Shown here: positions 24,834 to 33,940 of the stretch, one piece after another | How the letters are laid out: each line of letters starts with the position of its first letter | How positions within the stretch are numbered: the first letter of the stretch is position 1 | Assembly: GCF_014636275.1 (NCBI RefSeq) | Contig: NZ_BMEB01000002.1 | Span: 248,001 to 312,000 of the forward strand | Length of the DNA: 64,000 bases | Direction: 5' to 3' | From: Cellulomonas carbonis | Lineage (GTDB): Bacteria > Actinomycetota > Actinomycetes > Actinomycetales > Cellulomonadaceae | Program-made: the position numbers and the translations under genes | The notes under the pieces: generated by a model | Database searches by the model: none | Seen by the model: only the letters and a program-made list of their open reading frames with translations | What the model was told of the DNA's origin: nothing

Positions 24834-26248
24834 CGACGACGCTGAGCGCCCCGCGCCCGACGGCGGTCGGACCCGGCACGGCCGGCGCCTCCGTCGACCC
24901 CGTGCGCGACGAGCGGTTCGCCGCCGCGCTCGCCGCGGCCCGTCCGCAGCGCGTCGGACGGGTCGCCGCCGTCGTCGGGTTGTCGGTCGACGTGGCCGGG
25001 CTGCCGGGCGCCGTCGGCGACCTGCTCGAGCTCGGCGACCCCGCCGACGGCACGGGTCCCGCGGGCCCGGGCGGCGAGGGGTCGACCGTCGCCGAGGTCG
25101 TCGCCGCGACGTCGTCGGTCCTGCGCTGCATGCCGCTCGGGACGGTCGACGGCCTGCGCGTCGGGCTCCCCGCGCGCTCGACCGGTCGCCCGCTCATGGT
25201 GCCGACCGGCCGCGGGCTGCTCGGGCGCGTCCTCGACGGGCTCGGCCGGCCGATCGACGGCAAGGGCCCGCTCGACGCGGGCGTGCGCGCACCCGTCACG
25301 GGTACCGCGCCGTCCGCGCTGGCCCGGGCGCGCGTCGACGCACCCCTCTCGCTCGGCGTGCGCGCGCTCGACACGATGACGACCGTCGGCCGCGGCCAGC
25401 GCCTCGGGCTCTTCGCGGGCTCGGGCGTCGGCAAGTCGAGCCTGCTGTCGATGGTCGCGCGCGGCACCGAGGCCGAGGTGTCCGTGATCGCCCTGGTCGG
25501 CGAGCGCGGGCGCGAGGTCCGCGAGTTCCTCGAGGACGACCTGGGTCCCGAGGGCCTGGCGCGCAGCGTCGTCGTCGTCGCGACGTCGGACGAGCCGCCG
25601 CTGGTCCGCCTGCGCGCGGCGTTCGTCGCGACGCGCATCGCCGAGGCGTTCCGCGACGAGGGCCGCGACGTCGTGCTGATGATGGACTCGCTCACGCGCG
25701 TGGCCATGGCGCAGCGCGAGATCGGCCTGTCCGTGGGCGAGCCGCCCGCGACGCGCGGCTACCCGCCGTCGACGTTCTCGCTGCTCGCGCAGCTGCTCGA
25801 GCGCGCGGGCACCGCCGAGCGCGGCTCCGTCACGGGCATCTACACGGTCCTCGTCGACGGCGACGACCACAACGAGCCCATCGCCGACGCCGCGCGGTCG
25901 ATCCTCGACGGGCACGTCGTGCTCACGCGCGAGCTCGCCGTCGCGGGCCACTTCCCGAGCGTCGACGTGCTCGGCTCGGTCTCGCGGGTCGCGTCCCGCG
26001 TGACGACGCGCGAGCAGCGCGACGTCGCGACGCGGCTGCGCCAGGTGCTCGCCGCGCGACGCCGCGCGCAGGACCTGCTCGACGTCGGCGCGTACGCCGC
26101 GGGCACCAACCCGCTGGTCGACGCGGCCGTGGCGAACTCGGACGCGATCGACGCGTTCCTGCGCCAGGGCATGGACGAGGTCGCCGACGCGCGCGACTCG
26201 TGGCAGCGCCTCGCGGCCCTCGTGGCCCGCCTGGGCGGTGCCGCATGA
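24830..26248 (+). CDS. fliI: Flagellum-specific export ATPase FliI
   Basis: A 472-aa ATPase of the F1-beta type. The Walker A is GSGVGKS at 197-203 with Lys202, the Walker B ends VVLMMDSLTRVA, and GEPPATRGYPPSTFS is the FliI/YscN signature. It unfolds or primes export substrates at the gate. The first 40 residues are a variable extension. It overlaps fliH and fliJ on both sides. Confidence 0.97.
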   Translation: MTTTLSAPRPTAVGPGTAGASVDPVRDERFAAALAAARPQRVGRVAAVVGLSVDVAGLPGAVGDLLELGDPADGTGPAGPGGEGSTVAEVVAATSSVLRCMPLGTVDGLRVGLPARSTGRPLMVPTGRGLLGRVLDGLGRPIDGKGPLDAGVRAPVTGTAPSALARARVDAPLSLGVRALDTMTTVGRGQRLGLFAGSGVGKSSLLSMVARGTEAEVSVIALVGERGREVREFLEDDLGPEGLARSVVVVATSDEPPLVRLRAAFVATRIAEAFRDEGRDVVLMMDSLTRVAMAQREIGLSVGEPPATRGYPPSTFSLLAQLLERAGTAERGSVTGIYTVLVDGDDHNEPIADAARSILDGHVVLTRELAVAGHFPSVDVLGSVSRVASRVTTREQRDVATRLRQVLAARRRAQDLLDVGAYAAGTNPLVDAAVANSDAIDAFLRQGMDEVADARDSWQRLAALVARLGGAA

Positions 26249-26733
26249 GCGCGTTCCGCCTCGCGGGGCTGCTGCGCCTGCGCCAGCTGCAGGAGGAGCA
26301 GGCCGCCGCCGACCTCGCGCGCGCCAACGCCGCGCGGGCCCGCGCCGAGGAGCGCCGCCGCGACACCGAGGCGATGCTCAACGACGCGGGCCTGCCCGAG
26401 CGCTCCGACGAGCTCGCGTGGCGTGCGGCGGTCGCGGCGCGCGCCTCGCTCGCCGGGATGCTCACCGAGTCGGTTCTCACCGTGCGCTCCGCCGCCGCCG
26501 TCGTCGACGACGCGAACGCCGCGTGGAGCGCGGCCCGCACCCTCACCACGACCCTCGGCAAGCTCGAGGAGCGGCACGACCGCGAGGAGCGCCTCGCCGA
26601 GGACCGCGCCGAGCAGCTCGTGCTCGACGAGACCGCGGGCCGCCGTGCCGCCGCGACCGCCGCCGCGACCGCCGCCGCTGCCACCGCCGCAGACCAGGGC
26701 CTCGCGCCCCTCAGCCAGGAGGTCCGCCCGTGA
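26245..26733 (+). CDS. fliJ: Flagellar export protein FliJ
   Basis: A 162-aa coiled-coil protein between fliI and fliK. The N-terminus FRLAGLLRLRQLQEEQAAAD and the long Ala/Arg/Glu-rich helices are FliJ-like. FliJ links the ATPase ring to FlhA. The ATG at 26245 overlaps the fliI stop; a longer frame from 26200 is not supported. The last 30 residues are an Ala-rich tail. Confidence 0.85.
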   Translation: MSAFRLAGLLRLRQLQEEQAAADLARANAARARAEERRRDTEAMLNDAGLPERSDELAWRAAVAARASLAGMLTESVLTVRSAAAVVDDANAAWSAARTLTTTLGKLEERHDREERLAEDRAEQLVLDETAGRRAAATAAATAAAATAADQGLAPLSQEVRP

Positions 26734-28307
26734 CCACGATCGTCATGCTGCCGACGCCGGCCCCGCAGCCCGCGGGTGCCCCGTCGGGGGCGTCGTCCGG
26801 CGCCCGGGCCGGTGCGCGCGGCGCGCACGGCGGCGACGGCGACTTCGCGCGCTCGCTCGACGACGCGGTGCGCGACGGCGGCCGGGCTCTCGCCGACGAC
26901 GACGCGTCGGGCCCGGCCCGTGCGTCGGGTGCCGGCACCGGTGCGACCGTCAGCGTCGGCGACGTCGTGCGCGACGCCGCGCGCTCGCTCGACGCGGGGG
27001 CCGGGGGTGCCGCGGCCGGTGAGGGTGCCGATGCCCCGCTCGCGACGGTCATCGACATCACCGCGAGGCTCGCCGCGCTGTCCGGCGGCCGGACGGCCGG
27101 TGCTGGGCAGGGCGGTGCCGGGCAGGACGGTGCCGACGCGGGTGCTGCGGCCGACGACGACGCGTCGCAGGGCACCGCCGCCGACGTGACCGCGGGTGGG
27201 AAGCCCGGGGCCGCCGTCGCGCACATGGCCGACGTGGTGCTCACGGTCGTCGACGTGCCGTCCGCGCAGGCGCCGGTCGAGCCCCTGGCAGGGGAGGCGG
27301 TCGAGGCGGCGGGGTCCGCGTCGACGGTGGTCGACGGGGCCGGTGCGCCGTCCGGTGAGCCGACGGCGGTCCAGCCGGGGGTCGCCGGGCCCGCAGGCTC
27401 CACGGCCCCGGTGCCGGGGACGGCCGCGGTCACGTCCGCGCAGGCCACCGCCGTGCCCGCGACGCGAGCCGGGGAGGCCGACGGCGCGCCCGTCGCCGGT
27501 CCCCACGCCTCTCCGGTCGCGCCCACGGGCCCCACCTCGACCGACGCGCCCCACGCGCCGGGCGGGACGGTCGCGGGCGAGACCCCGGCCGTCGCGGTCC
27601 CCGGCACGTCGACGGACCGGCCCGCCGGGACGGGCTCCGCCACGAGCGGCGTCGGCGCCGCGTCCGAGGTCCCGCTCGCCGTCGGTGCCGAGCCCACGGC
27701 GTCGACCGGCGCAACCGCGTCCACGTCGCCGGCCGCGGCGCCCGCGCCGACACCCGCACCGCCCGCGCCCACGGCACCCTCGGTGCCCGGCGTCGTCGTC
27801 GGCGTGGCGCCCGCCGAGGCGTCGTCGTCGGTCGCCGTACCCGCGGCACCCACGCCCGCGGGGGCCGTCGCGACGCCCGAGACGCTCACGCAGCACCTGA
27901 CCGTGCGCCTCGGCGCCCTGCGGGCCGCGCCCCTCGGCGAGCACGTGCTCACGATGCGCGTGGACCCCGAGAGCTTCGGGCCCGTGCGGGTGGTCGCGCA
28001 CATCGGCGTCGACGGCGTGCGCATCGAGCTGCACGGCGCGACCGACGCGGCCCGGGAGGCGCTGCGCTCGTCGCTGTCGGACCTGCGCCGCGACCTCGCG
28101 GCGACCGGCCTCTCGGCCGACCTCGAGCTCGGTTCGGGCGGCTCGGGTGCGGCGGACCGCCGCGGCGCCGAGCCCGGCGACCGCGACGCCGGACGCGCCC
28201 TGCCCACCCAGCGCACCACGGGCGGCGCCGCGACCGCGGCCACCGACCGCCCGACCGACCCGCTCCACCGCACGTCGCCCTCGGGCGGCCTCGACCTGCT
28301 CGTCTGA
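26730..28307 (+). CDS. fliK: Flagellar hook-length control protein FliK
   Basis: A 525-aa protein starting with GTG inside the fliJ stop. About residues 1-385 are low-complexity Ala/Pro/Gly/Thr/Val, as expected for the molecular-ruler part. Residues about 388-475 are the conserved C-terminal domain, LTVRLGALRAAPLGEHVLTM and VDPESFGPVRVVAHIG. It measures the hook and switches FlhB specificity. The gene lies directly before flgD and flgE, its usual neighbours. Confidence 0.9.
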   Translation: MTTIVMLPTPAPQPAGAPSGASSGARAGARGAHGGDGDFARSLDDAVRDGGRALADDDASGPARASGAGTGATVSVGDVVRDAARSLDAGAGGAAAGEGADAPLATVIDITARLAALSGGRTAGAGQGGAGQDGADAGAAADDDASQGTAADVTAGGKPGAAVAHMADVVLTVVDVPSAQAPVEPLAGEAVEAAGSASTVVDGAGAPSGEPTAVQPGVAGPAGSTAPVPGTAAVTSAQATAVPATRAGEADGAPVAGPHASPVAPTGPTSTDAPHAPGGTVAGETPAVAVPGTSTDRPAGTGSATSGVGAASEVPLAVGAEPTASTGATASTSPAAAPAPTPAPPAPTAPSVPGVVVGVAPAEASSSVAVPAAPTPAGAVATPETLTQHLTVRLGALRAAPLGEHVLTMRVDPESFGPVRVVAHIGVDGVRIELHGATDAAREALRSSLSDLRRDLAATGLSADLELGSGGSGAADRRGAEPGDRDAGRALPTQRTTGGAATAATDRPTDPLHRTSPSGGLDLLV

Positions 28308-28318
28308 CGGAGGACCCC

Positions 28319-28882
28319 ATGACGATCGACTCCACGGCGGCCACGACGCCGACGAGCCTCTACACGACCACCAAGCCCGCCACCGAGGCGAAGAAGACCA
28401 TGGACTCCGAGGTCTTCCTGTCGCTCCTCGTCGCGCAGCTGCGCTACCAGGACCCGACGCAGCCCATGGACACGAGCGACATGATGAACCAGTCGACGCA
28501 GCTCGCCTCGATGGAGCAGCTCACGTCCGTGGCGTCGACCACGCGCGAGTCCTTCGCGCTCCAGATGCGCGTCGCCGCGCTCGGCCTCATCGGCCAGGAC
28601 GTGTCGTTCACCGACGCGAGCGGGATCACCCGCACCGGTGTCGCCGAATCCGTCTCGTTCGCGGGTGAGGTGCCGATGGTGACGGTGGGCGAGTGGACGA
28701 TCCCGCTCGACCAGGTCGCCGCCGCCCGTCGCACGACGACGGGCACGGCGCCCGACGGCACGACCCCCAGCACGACCCCCGGAGCAGGAAGCTCGGGCAG
28801 CTCAGCCGCAGGAAGCGGCGACACCACCCCGGTCGAGGGCACGACGCCCGCGACCGGGTCCGCCGACTCCTCGGCCGTCTGA
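28319..28882 (+). CDS. flgD: Flagellar hook scaffolding protein FlgD
   Basis: A 187-aa FlgD. The motif DSEVFLSLLVAQLRYQDPTQ followed by PMDTSDMMNQSTQLASMEQL is the diagnostic N-terminal part. After about residue 140 only a Thr/Gly/Ser-rich tail remains, so the Tudor/FN3 cap domains are reduced compared with enterobacterial FlgD. It caps the growing hook. CGGAGG lies 7 bases before the ATG. Confidence 0.93.
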   Translation: MTIDSTAATTPTSLYTTTKPATEAKKTMDSEVFLSLLVAQLRYQDPTQPMDTSDMMNQSTQLASMEQLTSVASTTRESFALQMRVAALGLIGQDVSFTDASGITRTGVAESVSFAGEVPMVTVGEWTIPLDQVAAARRTTTGTAPDGTTPSTTPGAGSSGSSAAGSGDTTPVEGTTPATGSADSSAV

Positions 28883-28924
28883 CCCCGCGTCCGACCGCCC
28901 CAGCTCCACGAAGGGAACACCCCG

Positions 28925-30100
28925 ATGCTCCGCTCGCTCTTCTCCGGCATCAGCGGCCTCAAGGCGCACCAGACGATGCTCGACGTCACCGGCAACAACA
29001 TCGCCAACGTCAACACCACGGGCTTCAAGGCCAGCCAGACCCAGTTCCAGGACACGCTCTCGCAGGTCATGCAGAACGCGGGCGCGCCGCAGGACGGCGT
29101 CGGCGGCTCGAACCCCGCGCAGGTCGGCCTCGGCGTGCAGGTCGCCGGCATCACGACCAACTTCCAGCAGGGCGCCGCCCAGCTGACCAACCGCAGCACC
29201 GACATGATGATCTCGGGCGACGGCTTCTTCGTGGTCCGCAGCGGCAACGAGTCGATGTACACGCGCTCGGGCAGCTTCGAGTTCGACGCGAACGGCCAGC
29301 TCGTCACGTCCGAGGGCGGCCTCGTCCAGGGCTGGGCGGCCGACGCGAACGGCGTCATCGACGAGAACGCGCCGCTCGACGACCTGCGCCTGCCGATCGC
29401 GACCCTCATGGGTGCCTCCGCGACCGCCGAGGCGACGTTCGAGGGCAACCTGCCCAGCGACGCGGCCGTCGGCACGGTGCTCAACCGCCAGGTCGACGTC
29501 TACGACGGCCAGGGTGCCGTCCAGCAGCTCCAGCTCGCCTTCACGCGCACCGCCACCGGGTGGGACGTCACGGGTGCGCGCGGCGCGGACAGCGGCACCG
29601 CCACGCTGACGTTCGACGCGTCGGGTCAGCCGACCTCGGCCGGCACGCTCGCCGTCGGCGGCATCGCGGTCGACCTGTCGACCATCACGGGCTTCGCGGG
29701 CCTCAACACGGTCGAGGCCGCGAGCCAGGACGGCCGTTCGGCCGGCACGCTCCAGTCGTTCCAGATCACCGCCGACGGCACGCTCGTCGGGGCGTTCAGC
29801 AACGGCATGAAGATGAACGTCGGCCGCGTCTCGCTCGCGACGTTCGCCAACCCGGGCGGTCTGGAGAAGGCCGGCGGCTCGCTCTACCGCACGAGCGCCA
29901 ACTCCGGTGACCCCGCGGTCGGCTCGGCCGGCACGGGTGGCCGCGGCACGCTCACCGGCGGCGCGCTCGAGATGTCGAACGTCGACCTCTCGGCCGAGTT
30001 CACCAACCTGATCATCGCCCAGCGCGGGTTCCAGGCGAACAGCCGCGTCATCACGACGTCGGACGAGCTGCTCCAGGAGCTCGTGAACCTCAAGCGCTGA
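28925..30100 (+). CDS. flgE: Flagellar hook protein FlgE
   Basis: A 391-aa hook protein. LRSLFSGISGLKAHQTMLDV and NNIANVNTTGFKASQTQFQD form the conserved N-terminus, and NLIIAQRGFQANSRVITTSD the C-terminus. The central region forms the outer hook domains. It is the last gene of the flgB operon and is followed by a strong stem-loop. No separate flgF or flgG gene was found in the window. Confidence 0.95.
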   Translation: MLRSLFSGISGLKAHQTMLDVTGNNIANVNTTGFKASQTQFQDTLSQVMQNAGAPQDGVGGSNPAQVGLGVQVAGITTNFQQGAAQLTNRSTDMMISGDGFFVVRSGNESMYTRSGSFEFDANGQLVTSEGGLVQGWAADANGVIDENAPLDDLRLPIATLMGASATAEATFEGNLPSDAAVGTVLNRQVDVYDGQGAVQQLQLAFTRTATGWDVTGARGADSGTATLTFDASGQPTSAGTLAVGGIAVDLSTITGFAGLNTVEAASQDGRSAGTLQSFQITADGTLVGAFSNGMKMNVGRVSLATFANPGGLEKAGGSLYRTSANSGDPAVGSAGTGGRGTLTGGALEMSNVDLSAEFTNLIIAQRGFQANSRVITTSDELLQELVNLKR

Positions 30101-30117
30101 CCCAGCGCGACCCGCGG

Positions 30118-30151
30118 CCGGCGTCGGCGCCCCGACGGGTGCCGGCGCCGG
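30118..30151 (+). terminator. Terminator after flgE
   Basis: A 15-bp stem with two G-U pairs and a CGAC tetraloop (30118-30132 with 30137-30151), 18 bases after the flgE stop. Confidence 0.8.
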
Positions 30152-30213
30152 TTGCGTGCTTCCGCGCGCCCGCGCGCGGCACCGCCCCTGACCGGGTGAT
30201 TCGCCCCGGACCG

Positions 30214-30242
30214 CTCACCACCCCGCCGTCCCCGCCGATCAG
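30214..30242 (+). promoter_or_regulatory. Sigma-FliA-type promoter for flbD-motA-motB-fliL
   Basis: CTCACC, 15 bases, CCGATCAG, 51 bases before flbD. The leader that follows contains ACGGATGGA (30279-30287), close to a CsrA-site core. Confidence 0.75.
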
Positions 30243-30292
30243 ATCGGTGCAGGCCCAGGGACGGGCCCTCGGCTCTCCACGGATGGAATCCC

Positions 30293-30592
30293 ATGATCGT
30301 CGTCACGCGCCTGAACGGCCCGAAGTTCGCCGTCAACCCCGACCTGCTCCAGCGGGTCGAGTCCACGCCGGACACGATCCTCACGCTCATCGACGGCACC
30401 AAGTACATCGTCGCGGAGTCCCTCGAGGAGATCACCGAGCTCGTCGTCGAGTACCGCGCCCGGGTGGTCGCCGCGACCGTCGAGCTGACCGGTCAGGCGA
30501 GCGGCGAGATGGCCGCCGTCACCGAGCTGAGGTCGCAGTCCACACCCGCGCTGCGCGCGATCCCGTCCCCCGCACCCTCGGAGCGTGACTGA
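30293..30592 (+). CDS. flbD: Flagellar protein FlbD (SwrD-like)
   Basis: A 99-aa protein. The FlbD core VTRLNGPKFAVNPDLLQRVE and GTKYIVAESLEEI is intact, followed by a longer C-terminal tail than in Bacillus SwrD (about 70 aa). SwrD supports stator power in Bacillus, and the direct overlap with motA (TGATG) fits that role. Confidence 0.88.
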   Translation: MIVVTRLNGPKFAVNPDLLQRVESTPDTILTLIDGTKYIVAESLEEITELVVEYRARVVAATVELTGQASGEMAAVTELRSQSTPALRAIPSPAPSERD

Positions 30593-31353
30593 TGGATCCG
30601 GCGACGCTGGGGGGCATCGCCCTCGCCTTCGTGATGATCTTCGCCTCGATCCTCATCGAGGGCGCGGACCCGATGTCGGTGTTCCTGCCGGCCCCGATGA
30701 TCCTCGTGATCGGCGGCACGATCGGCGCGGGCCTGGCGAGCATGACGCTCAAGGACACGATCCGGGCGTTCACGACCCTGCCCCGCTGGCTCACGTTCAA
30801 GGCGCCCGACTCCGAGGCGACCGTCGAGACCGTCGTCGGCCTCGCGGACCGCGCGCGCCGCGAGGGCCTGCTGTCGCTCGAGGACGCCGCACGCAGCGTC
30901 GACGACCCGTTCCTGCGCGACGGCCTCCAGGCCGCGATCGACGGCACCGACCCGGACGACCTGCGCGACATGCTCGAGAGCAAGATCGCGAGCAAGCGCG
31001 CGCAGGACAAGGCGTCCGCCAAGTTCTTCAACAACATGGGCGGCTACGCGCCGACCATCGGCATCATCGGCACCGTCGTGTCGCTGGTCCACGTGCTCGA
31101 GAACCTCGCCAACCCCGACGAGCTGGGCCACATGATCGGCGCGGCGTTCGTCGCGACGCTGTGGGGCCTGCTCACGGCCAACCTCATCTGGCTGCCGTTC
31201 GCCGCGCGCATCACGCGGGCGTCGGAGATCGAGGCGCAGCACATGGAGATCGCCGTCGAGGGCCTCCTCGCGATCCAGGCCGGCGCGAACCCGCGCCTGG
31301 TCGGCCAGCGTCTGCGCAGCCTCATGCCGGCCGACGCGCAGAAGGCGGCATGA
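30592..31353 (+). CDS. motA: Flagellar motor stator protein MotA
   Basis: A 253-aa stator subunit with four membrane segments: two near the N-terminus (about 3-50) and two after the cytoplasmic loop (about 150-205). GGYAPTIGIIGTVVSLVHVL is the conserved MotA/TolQ-type third segment. The loop holds charged residues that contact FliG. It overlaps flbD at the start and motB at the end. Confidence 0.95.
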   Translation: MDPATLGGIALAFVMIFASILIEGADPMSVFLPAPMILVIGGTIGAGLASMTLKDTIRAFTTLPRWLTFKAPDSEATVETVVGLADRARREGLLSLEDAARSVDDPFLRDGLQAAIDGTDPDDLRDMLESKIASKRAQDKASAKFFNNMGGYAPTIGIIGTVVSLVHVLENLANPDELGHMIGAAFVATLWGLLTANLIWLPFAARITRASEIEAQHMEIAVEGLLAIQAGANPRLVGQRLRSLMPADAQKAA

Positions 31354-32243
31354 GCTCCGGGCACGGCTCCGGCGGGCACGGGCGGCGGCCCAAGAAGCAC
31401 GTCGAGCACGAGGAGCACGAGAACCACGAGCGCTGGGCCGTCAGCTACGCCGACATGATGACGGTGCTCGTCGGCCTGTTCATCGTCATGTACGCCGTGA
31501 GCCAGGTCGACGAGGTCAAGTACGAGCAGCTGCGCAAGTCGCTCGCGATCGGCTTCGGCAACGACGCCCCCACGATGCTCGTGGGCGGCGGCGGCGCGCT
31601 CGACTCGGGTGAGGCGGTGCAGATCACGCCCGACCTCACGGTCGAGCTGCCGAGCGAGACGATGCTCGTCGAGAACAAGCCGCAGACCCCGGTCGAGGCG
31701 CAGACCGAGGCCGAGCGCCTCACCGCCGCGGCCGTCGCCGAGTACGAGCGGCTGGAGGGCATCGCGGACCGCATCCAGGCGAGCCTCGACGCGCAGCAGC
31801 TGTCCGACCGCGTGCGGTTCCGCATCTCCGAGCGCGGCCTCGTGGTCGGGCTGGTCGCCGACGACGTCTTCTTCGCCGCCGACCGCGCGCACCTGGCGCC
31901 GACCGCCGAGCGCGTGCTCGACGCGATCGCGCCCGTGCTGCGCGAGGTCCAGGAGGAGATCTCGGTCGAGGGCCACGCCAACGTGGTCCCGACCGCGGCG
32001 TACCCCACCAACTGGGAGCTGTCCTCCGACCGTGCGACGCAGGTGCTCCGGCGCCTCGTCGAGGTCGGCGGCCTGCCCCCGACCCGGACCGCCGCCGTCG
32101 GGTACGGCGACGCGCGTCCGCTCGACCCGTCGAACACGCCGCAGGCCCTGGAGGCCAACCGTCGTGTCGACCTGGTCGTCCTCAGCCCTGCCCCCGACGA
32201 GGTGCGCCGGCTGCTCCCGCAGCTCGCCGCCACCATGAGGTGA
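31350..32243 (+). CDS. motB: Flagellar motor stator protein MotB
   Basis: A 297-aa stator subunit. A His-rich N-terminal tail precedes the single membrane helix with the proton-binding Asp35 (VSYADMMTVLVGLFIVMYAV). The OmpA-type peptidoglycan-binding domain follows (VEGHANVVPTAAYPTNWELS, SDRATQVLRRL, about 205-280). The Asp with A and M neighbours points to a proton-type stator. Its ATG overlaps motA and its stop overlaps fliL. Confidence 0.95.
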   Translation: MSSGHGSGGHGRRPKKHVEHEEHENHERWAVSYADMMTVLVGLFIVMYAVSQVDEVKYEQLRKSLAIGFGNDAPTMLVGGGGALDSGEAVQITPDLTVELPSETMLVENKPQTPVEAQTEAERLTAAAVAEYERLEGIADRIQASLDAQQLSDRVRFRISERGLVVGLVADDVFFAADRAHLAPTAERVLDAIAPVLREVQEEISVEGHANVVPTAAYPTNWELSSDRATQVLRRLVEVGGLPPTRTAAVGYGDARPLDPSNTPQALEANRRVDLVVLSPAPDEVRRLLPQLAATMR

Positions 32244-32248
32244 TCACC

Positions 32249-32776
32249 GTGCCCACCGAGCAGCGCGTCATCGCGTCCAAGCCCAAGATCGGCGCCAAGT
32301 CGGCGTCCGCCGCCGTGCCGTCGCAGTCCGCGGCCCCCGCCGAGGAGACCGAGGCGAAGGGCGGGTCCAGGAAGAAGCTCGTCATGATCGTCCTCGCCGT
32401 GCTCCTGCTCGGCGGCGGTGCGGGCTGGTACTTCCTCATGGGGCCCGGTGCGGGCGCCGAGGAGGCCGCCGAGGAGCACGCACCCGAGCCGGGCGAGGTC
32501 CTCACGATCGACTCGATCAACATCAACCTCGCCGACGGGCACTACCTGCGGATCGGCCTCGCCCTGCAGATGACCGCCGACGCCGCGGGCCACGGCGAGA
32601 TCCAGGCCGCACCCGCGCTCGACCACGCCATCGCGCTCTACTCGGGCCGCCCCGTCACCGAGGTGGCGAGCCCCGAGGGTCGCGAGGCGCTCAAGGCCGA
32701 GCTCCTGCACCGTCTCGAGGAGCCGTACCACGAGGGGGTGATGGACCTGTACTTCACCGAGTACGTCACCCAGTGA
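32249..32776 (+). CDS. fliL: Flagellar basal body-associated protein FliL
   Basis: A 175-aa single-pass membrane protein: a basic N-terminus of about 40 residues, one membrane helix (KLVMIVLAVLLLGGGAGWYF), then a FliL domain with INLADGHYLRIGLALQMT and VMDLYFTEYVTQ at the end. It supports stator function. The GTG at 32249 is preferred because GAGGTGA ends 5 bases earlier; the GTG at 32240 overlapping the motB stop is possible. Confidence 0.9.
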   Translation: MPTEQRVIASKPKIGAKSASAAVPSQSAAPAEETEAKGGSRKKLVMIVLAVLLLGGGAGWYFLMGPGAGAEEAAEEHAPEPGEVLTIDSININLADGHYLRIGLALQMTADAAGHGEIQAAPALDHAIALYSGRPVTEVASPEGREALKAELLHRLEEPYHEGVMDLYFTEYVTQ

Positions 32777-32865
32777 CGCGCTCGGGAGGTCCGCGCACGC
32801 GCTGACACCCGCACCGACCGGCACGGACGCCGGTGAACCGCGGCGCCACGGAGGGCGCCACCTCG

Positions 32866-32886
32866 CCCCGGGCAGGACGCCCGGGG
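32866..32886 (+). terminator. Stem-loop after fliL
   Basis: CCCCGGGC-aggac-GCCCGGGG, 8 bp, about 90 bases after the fliL stop. A second copy of the word GGGCAGGACGCCC follows at about 32937. Confidence 0.6.
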
Positions 32887-32978
32887 AGCCGTCCCACCCC
32901 CGCCGCGCGCGTCGCGGACCGGGAGACGGCACACCGGGCAGGACGCCCCAGGGCTTCCTCGTCGTCCGCCCGAAACCC

Positions 32979-33007
32979 CTCATGGGCCCTGACCTGCCGC
33001 CGATGTG
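32979..33007 (+). promoter_or_regulatory. Sigma-FliA-type promoter for the fliM operon
   Basis: CTCATG, 15 bases, CCGATGTG. The -10 ends only 6 bases before the GTG at 33014, so the predicted transcript starts at or next to the start codon. Confidence 0.72.
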
Positions 33008-33013
33008 CTGGCC

Positions 33014-33940
33014 GTGACAGTCCAGGAGGCGCCCGGCTCGACGCGGCGCAAGCGGTCCGGAGTGCCGGAGGTCTACGACTTCCGCCGCCCGATGACGCTC
33101 GCCCGTGAGCACGCGCGAGCCCTCGAGATGGGCTTCGAGACCTTCGCCCGCCAGTGGGGCACGCAGCTGACGTCCCGCCTGCGCGTCGTCGCGCAGGCCA
33201 CGCTCGACACGGTCGAGATGCGGTCCTACGACGAGTACGTCCGCTCCCTGCCGCCGATGACCACCATGGTCCTGTGCGGCGTCGAGCAGGGCCGGTCGAC
33301 CGCCGTCCTCCAGCTGCCGAGCGACGCGACGATGCTCTGGGTTGACTACCTGCTCGGCGGCCCCGGCCTCGCCTCGGGCCCCGACCGCGAGCTCACCGAC
33401 ATCGAGTGGCAGCTCGTGCGCGAGCTCCTCGGCCACGCGCTCGCCGACCTGCACTACGCGTTCGCGTCCATCTGCCCGCTCGACGTCAACGTGAAGTCGG
33501 TGCAGTACGCGCCCCAGTTCGTCCAGGCCGCCGCCGCCTCGGAGCCCGTCATCATCGCGTCGTTCACGATGCAGCTCGGCAAGCACGAGAGCACCGCGAC
33601 GTTCATGGTCCCGGCCGAGGTCATGCTCGCCCAGCTGCTCGCCGGCGAGGCGCTCGACTCCCGCACCGTCGACGAGGTCCGCGAGCACGAGCTCGCGCTC
33701 GACGCGATCGCGGGCCAGGTCCAGGAGGTGCCCGTCAGCATCGGCGTGCGCTTCCGCCCCCAGACCGTCGCCGCCGCCGAGATCGCGACGCTCGCCCTGG
33801 GCGACGTCGTCCCGCTGCGGCACCGCGGCGATCAGCCCCTCGACGTCGTCATCGGCGACGTCGTCCTCGCCCGCGCTGCCATGGGCGCCAACGGCTCGCG
33901 TCTCGCCTGCCTCGTCGTCACCTCCGAGGAGAACCACTGA
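33014..33940 (+). CDS. fliM: Flagellar motor switch protein FliM, no CheY-docking motif
   Basis: A 308-aa FliM with the middle domain (YDFRRPMTLAREHARALEMG at 21-40) and a C-terminal domain (about 225-308). Only 20 residues precede YDFRRP and they contain no LSQxEIDxLL motif, the usual CheY-P docking site. The frame is closed upstream by TGA at 32990, so no longer start exists. The GTG at 33014 coincides with the expected transcription start; a GTG at 33005 lies inside the -10. It heads fliM-fliN-fliO-fliP-fliQ-fliR-flhB-flhA. Confidence 0.92.
   Translation: MTVQEAPGSTRRKRSGVPEVYDFRRPMTLAREHARALEMGFETFARQWGTQLTSRLRVVAQATLDTVEMRSYDEYVRSLPPMTTMVLCGVEQGRSTAVLQLPSDATMLWVDYLLGGPGLASGPDRELTDIEWQLVRELLGHALADLHYAFASICPLDVNVKSVQYAPQFVQAAAASEPVIIASFTMQLGKHESTATFMVPAEVMLAQLLAGEALDSRTVDEVREHELALDAIAGQVQEVPVSIGVRFRPQTVAAAEIATLALGDVVPLRHRGDQPLDVVIGDVVLARAAMGANGSRLACLVVTSEENH

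Noticed and set aside
22463..25951. 1162-codon open frame on the minus strand opposite fliF-fliI
   Set aside because: Antisense shadow of GC-rich genes: codon third positions fit the plus-strand genes, the product is Arg/Ala/Asp-rich without domains, and all four plus-strand genes are clear.
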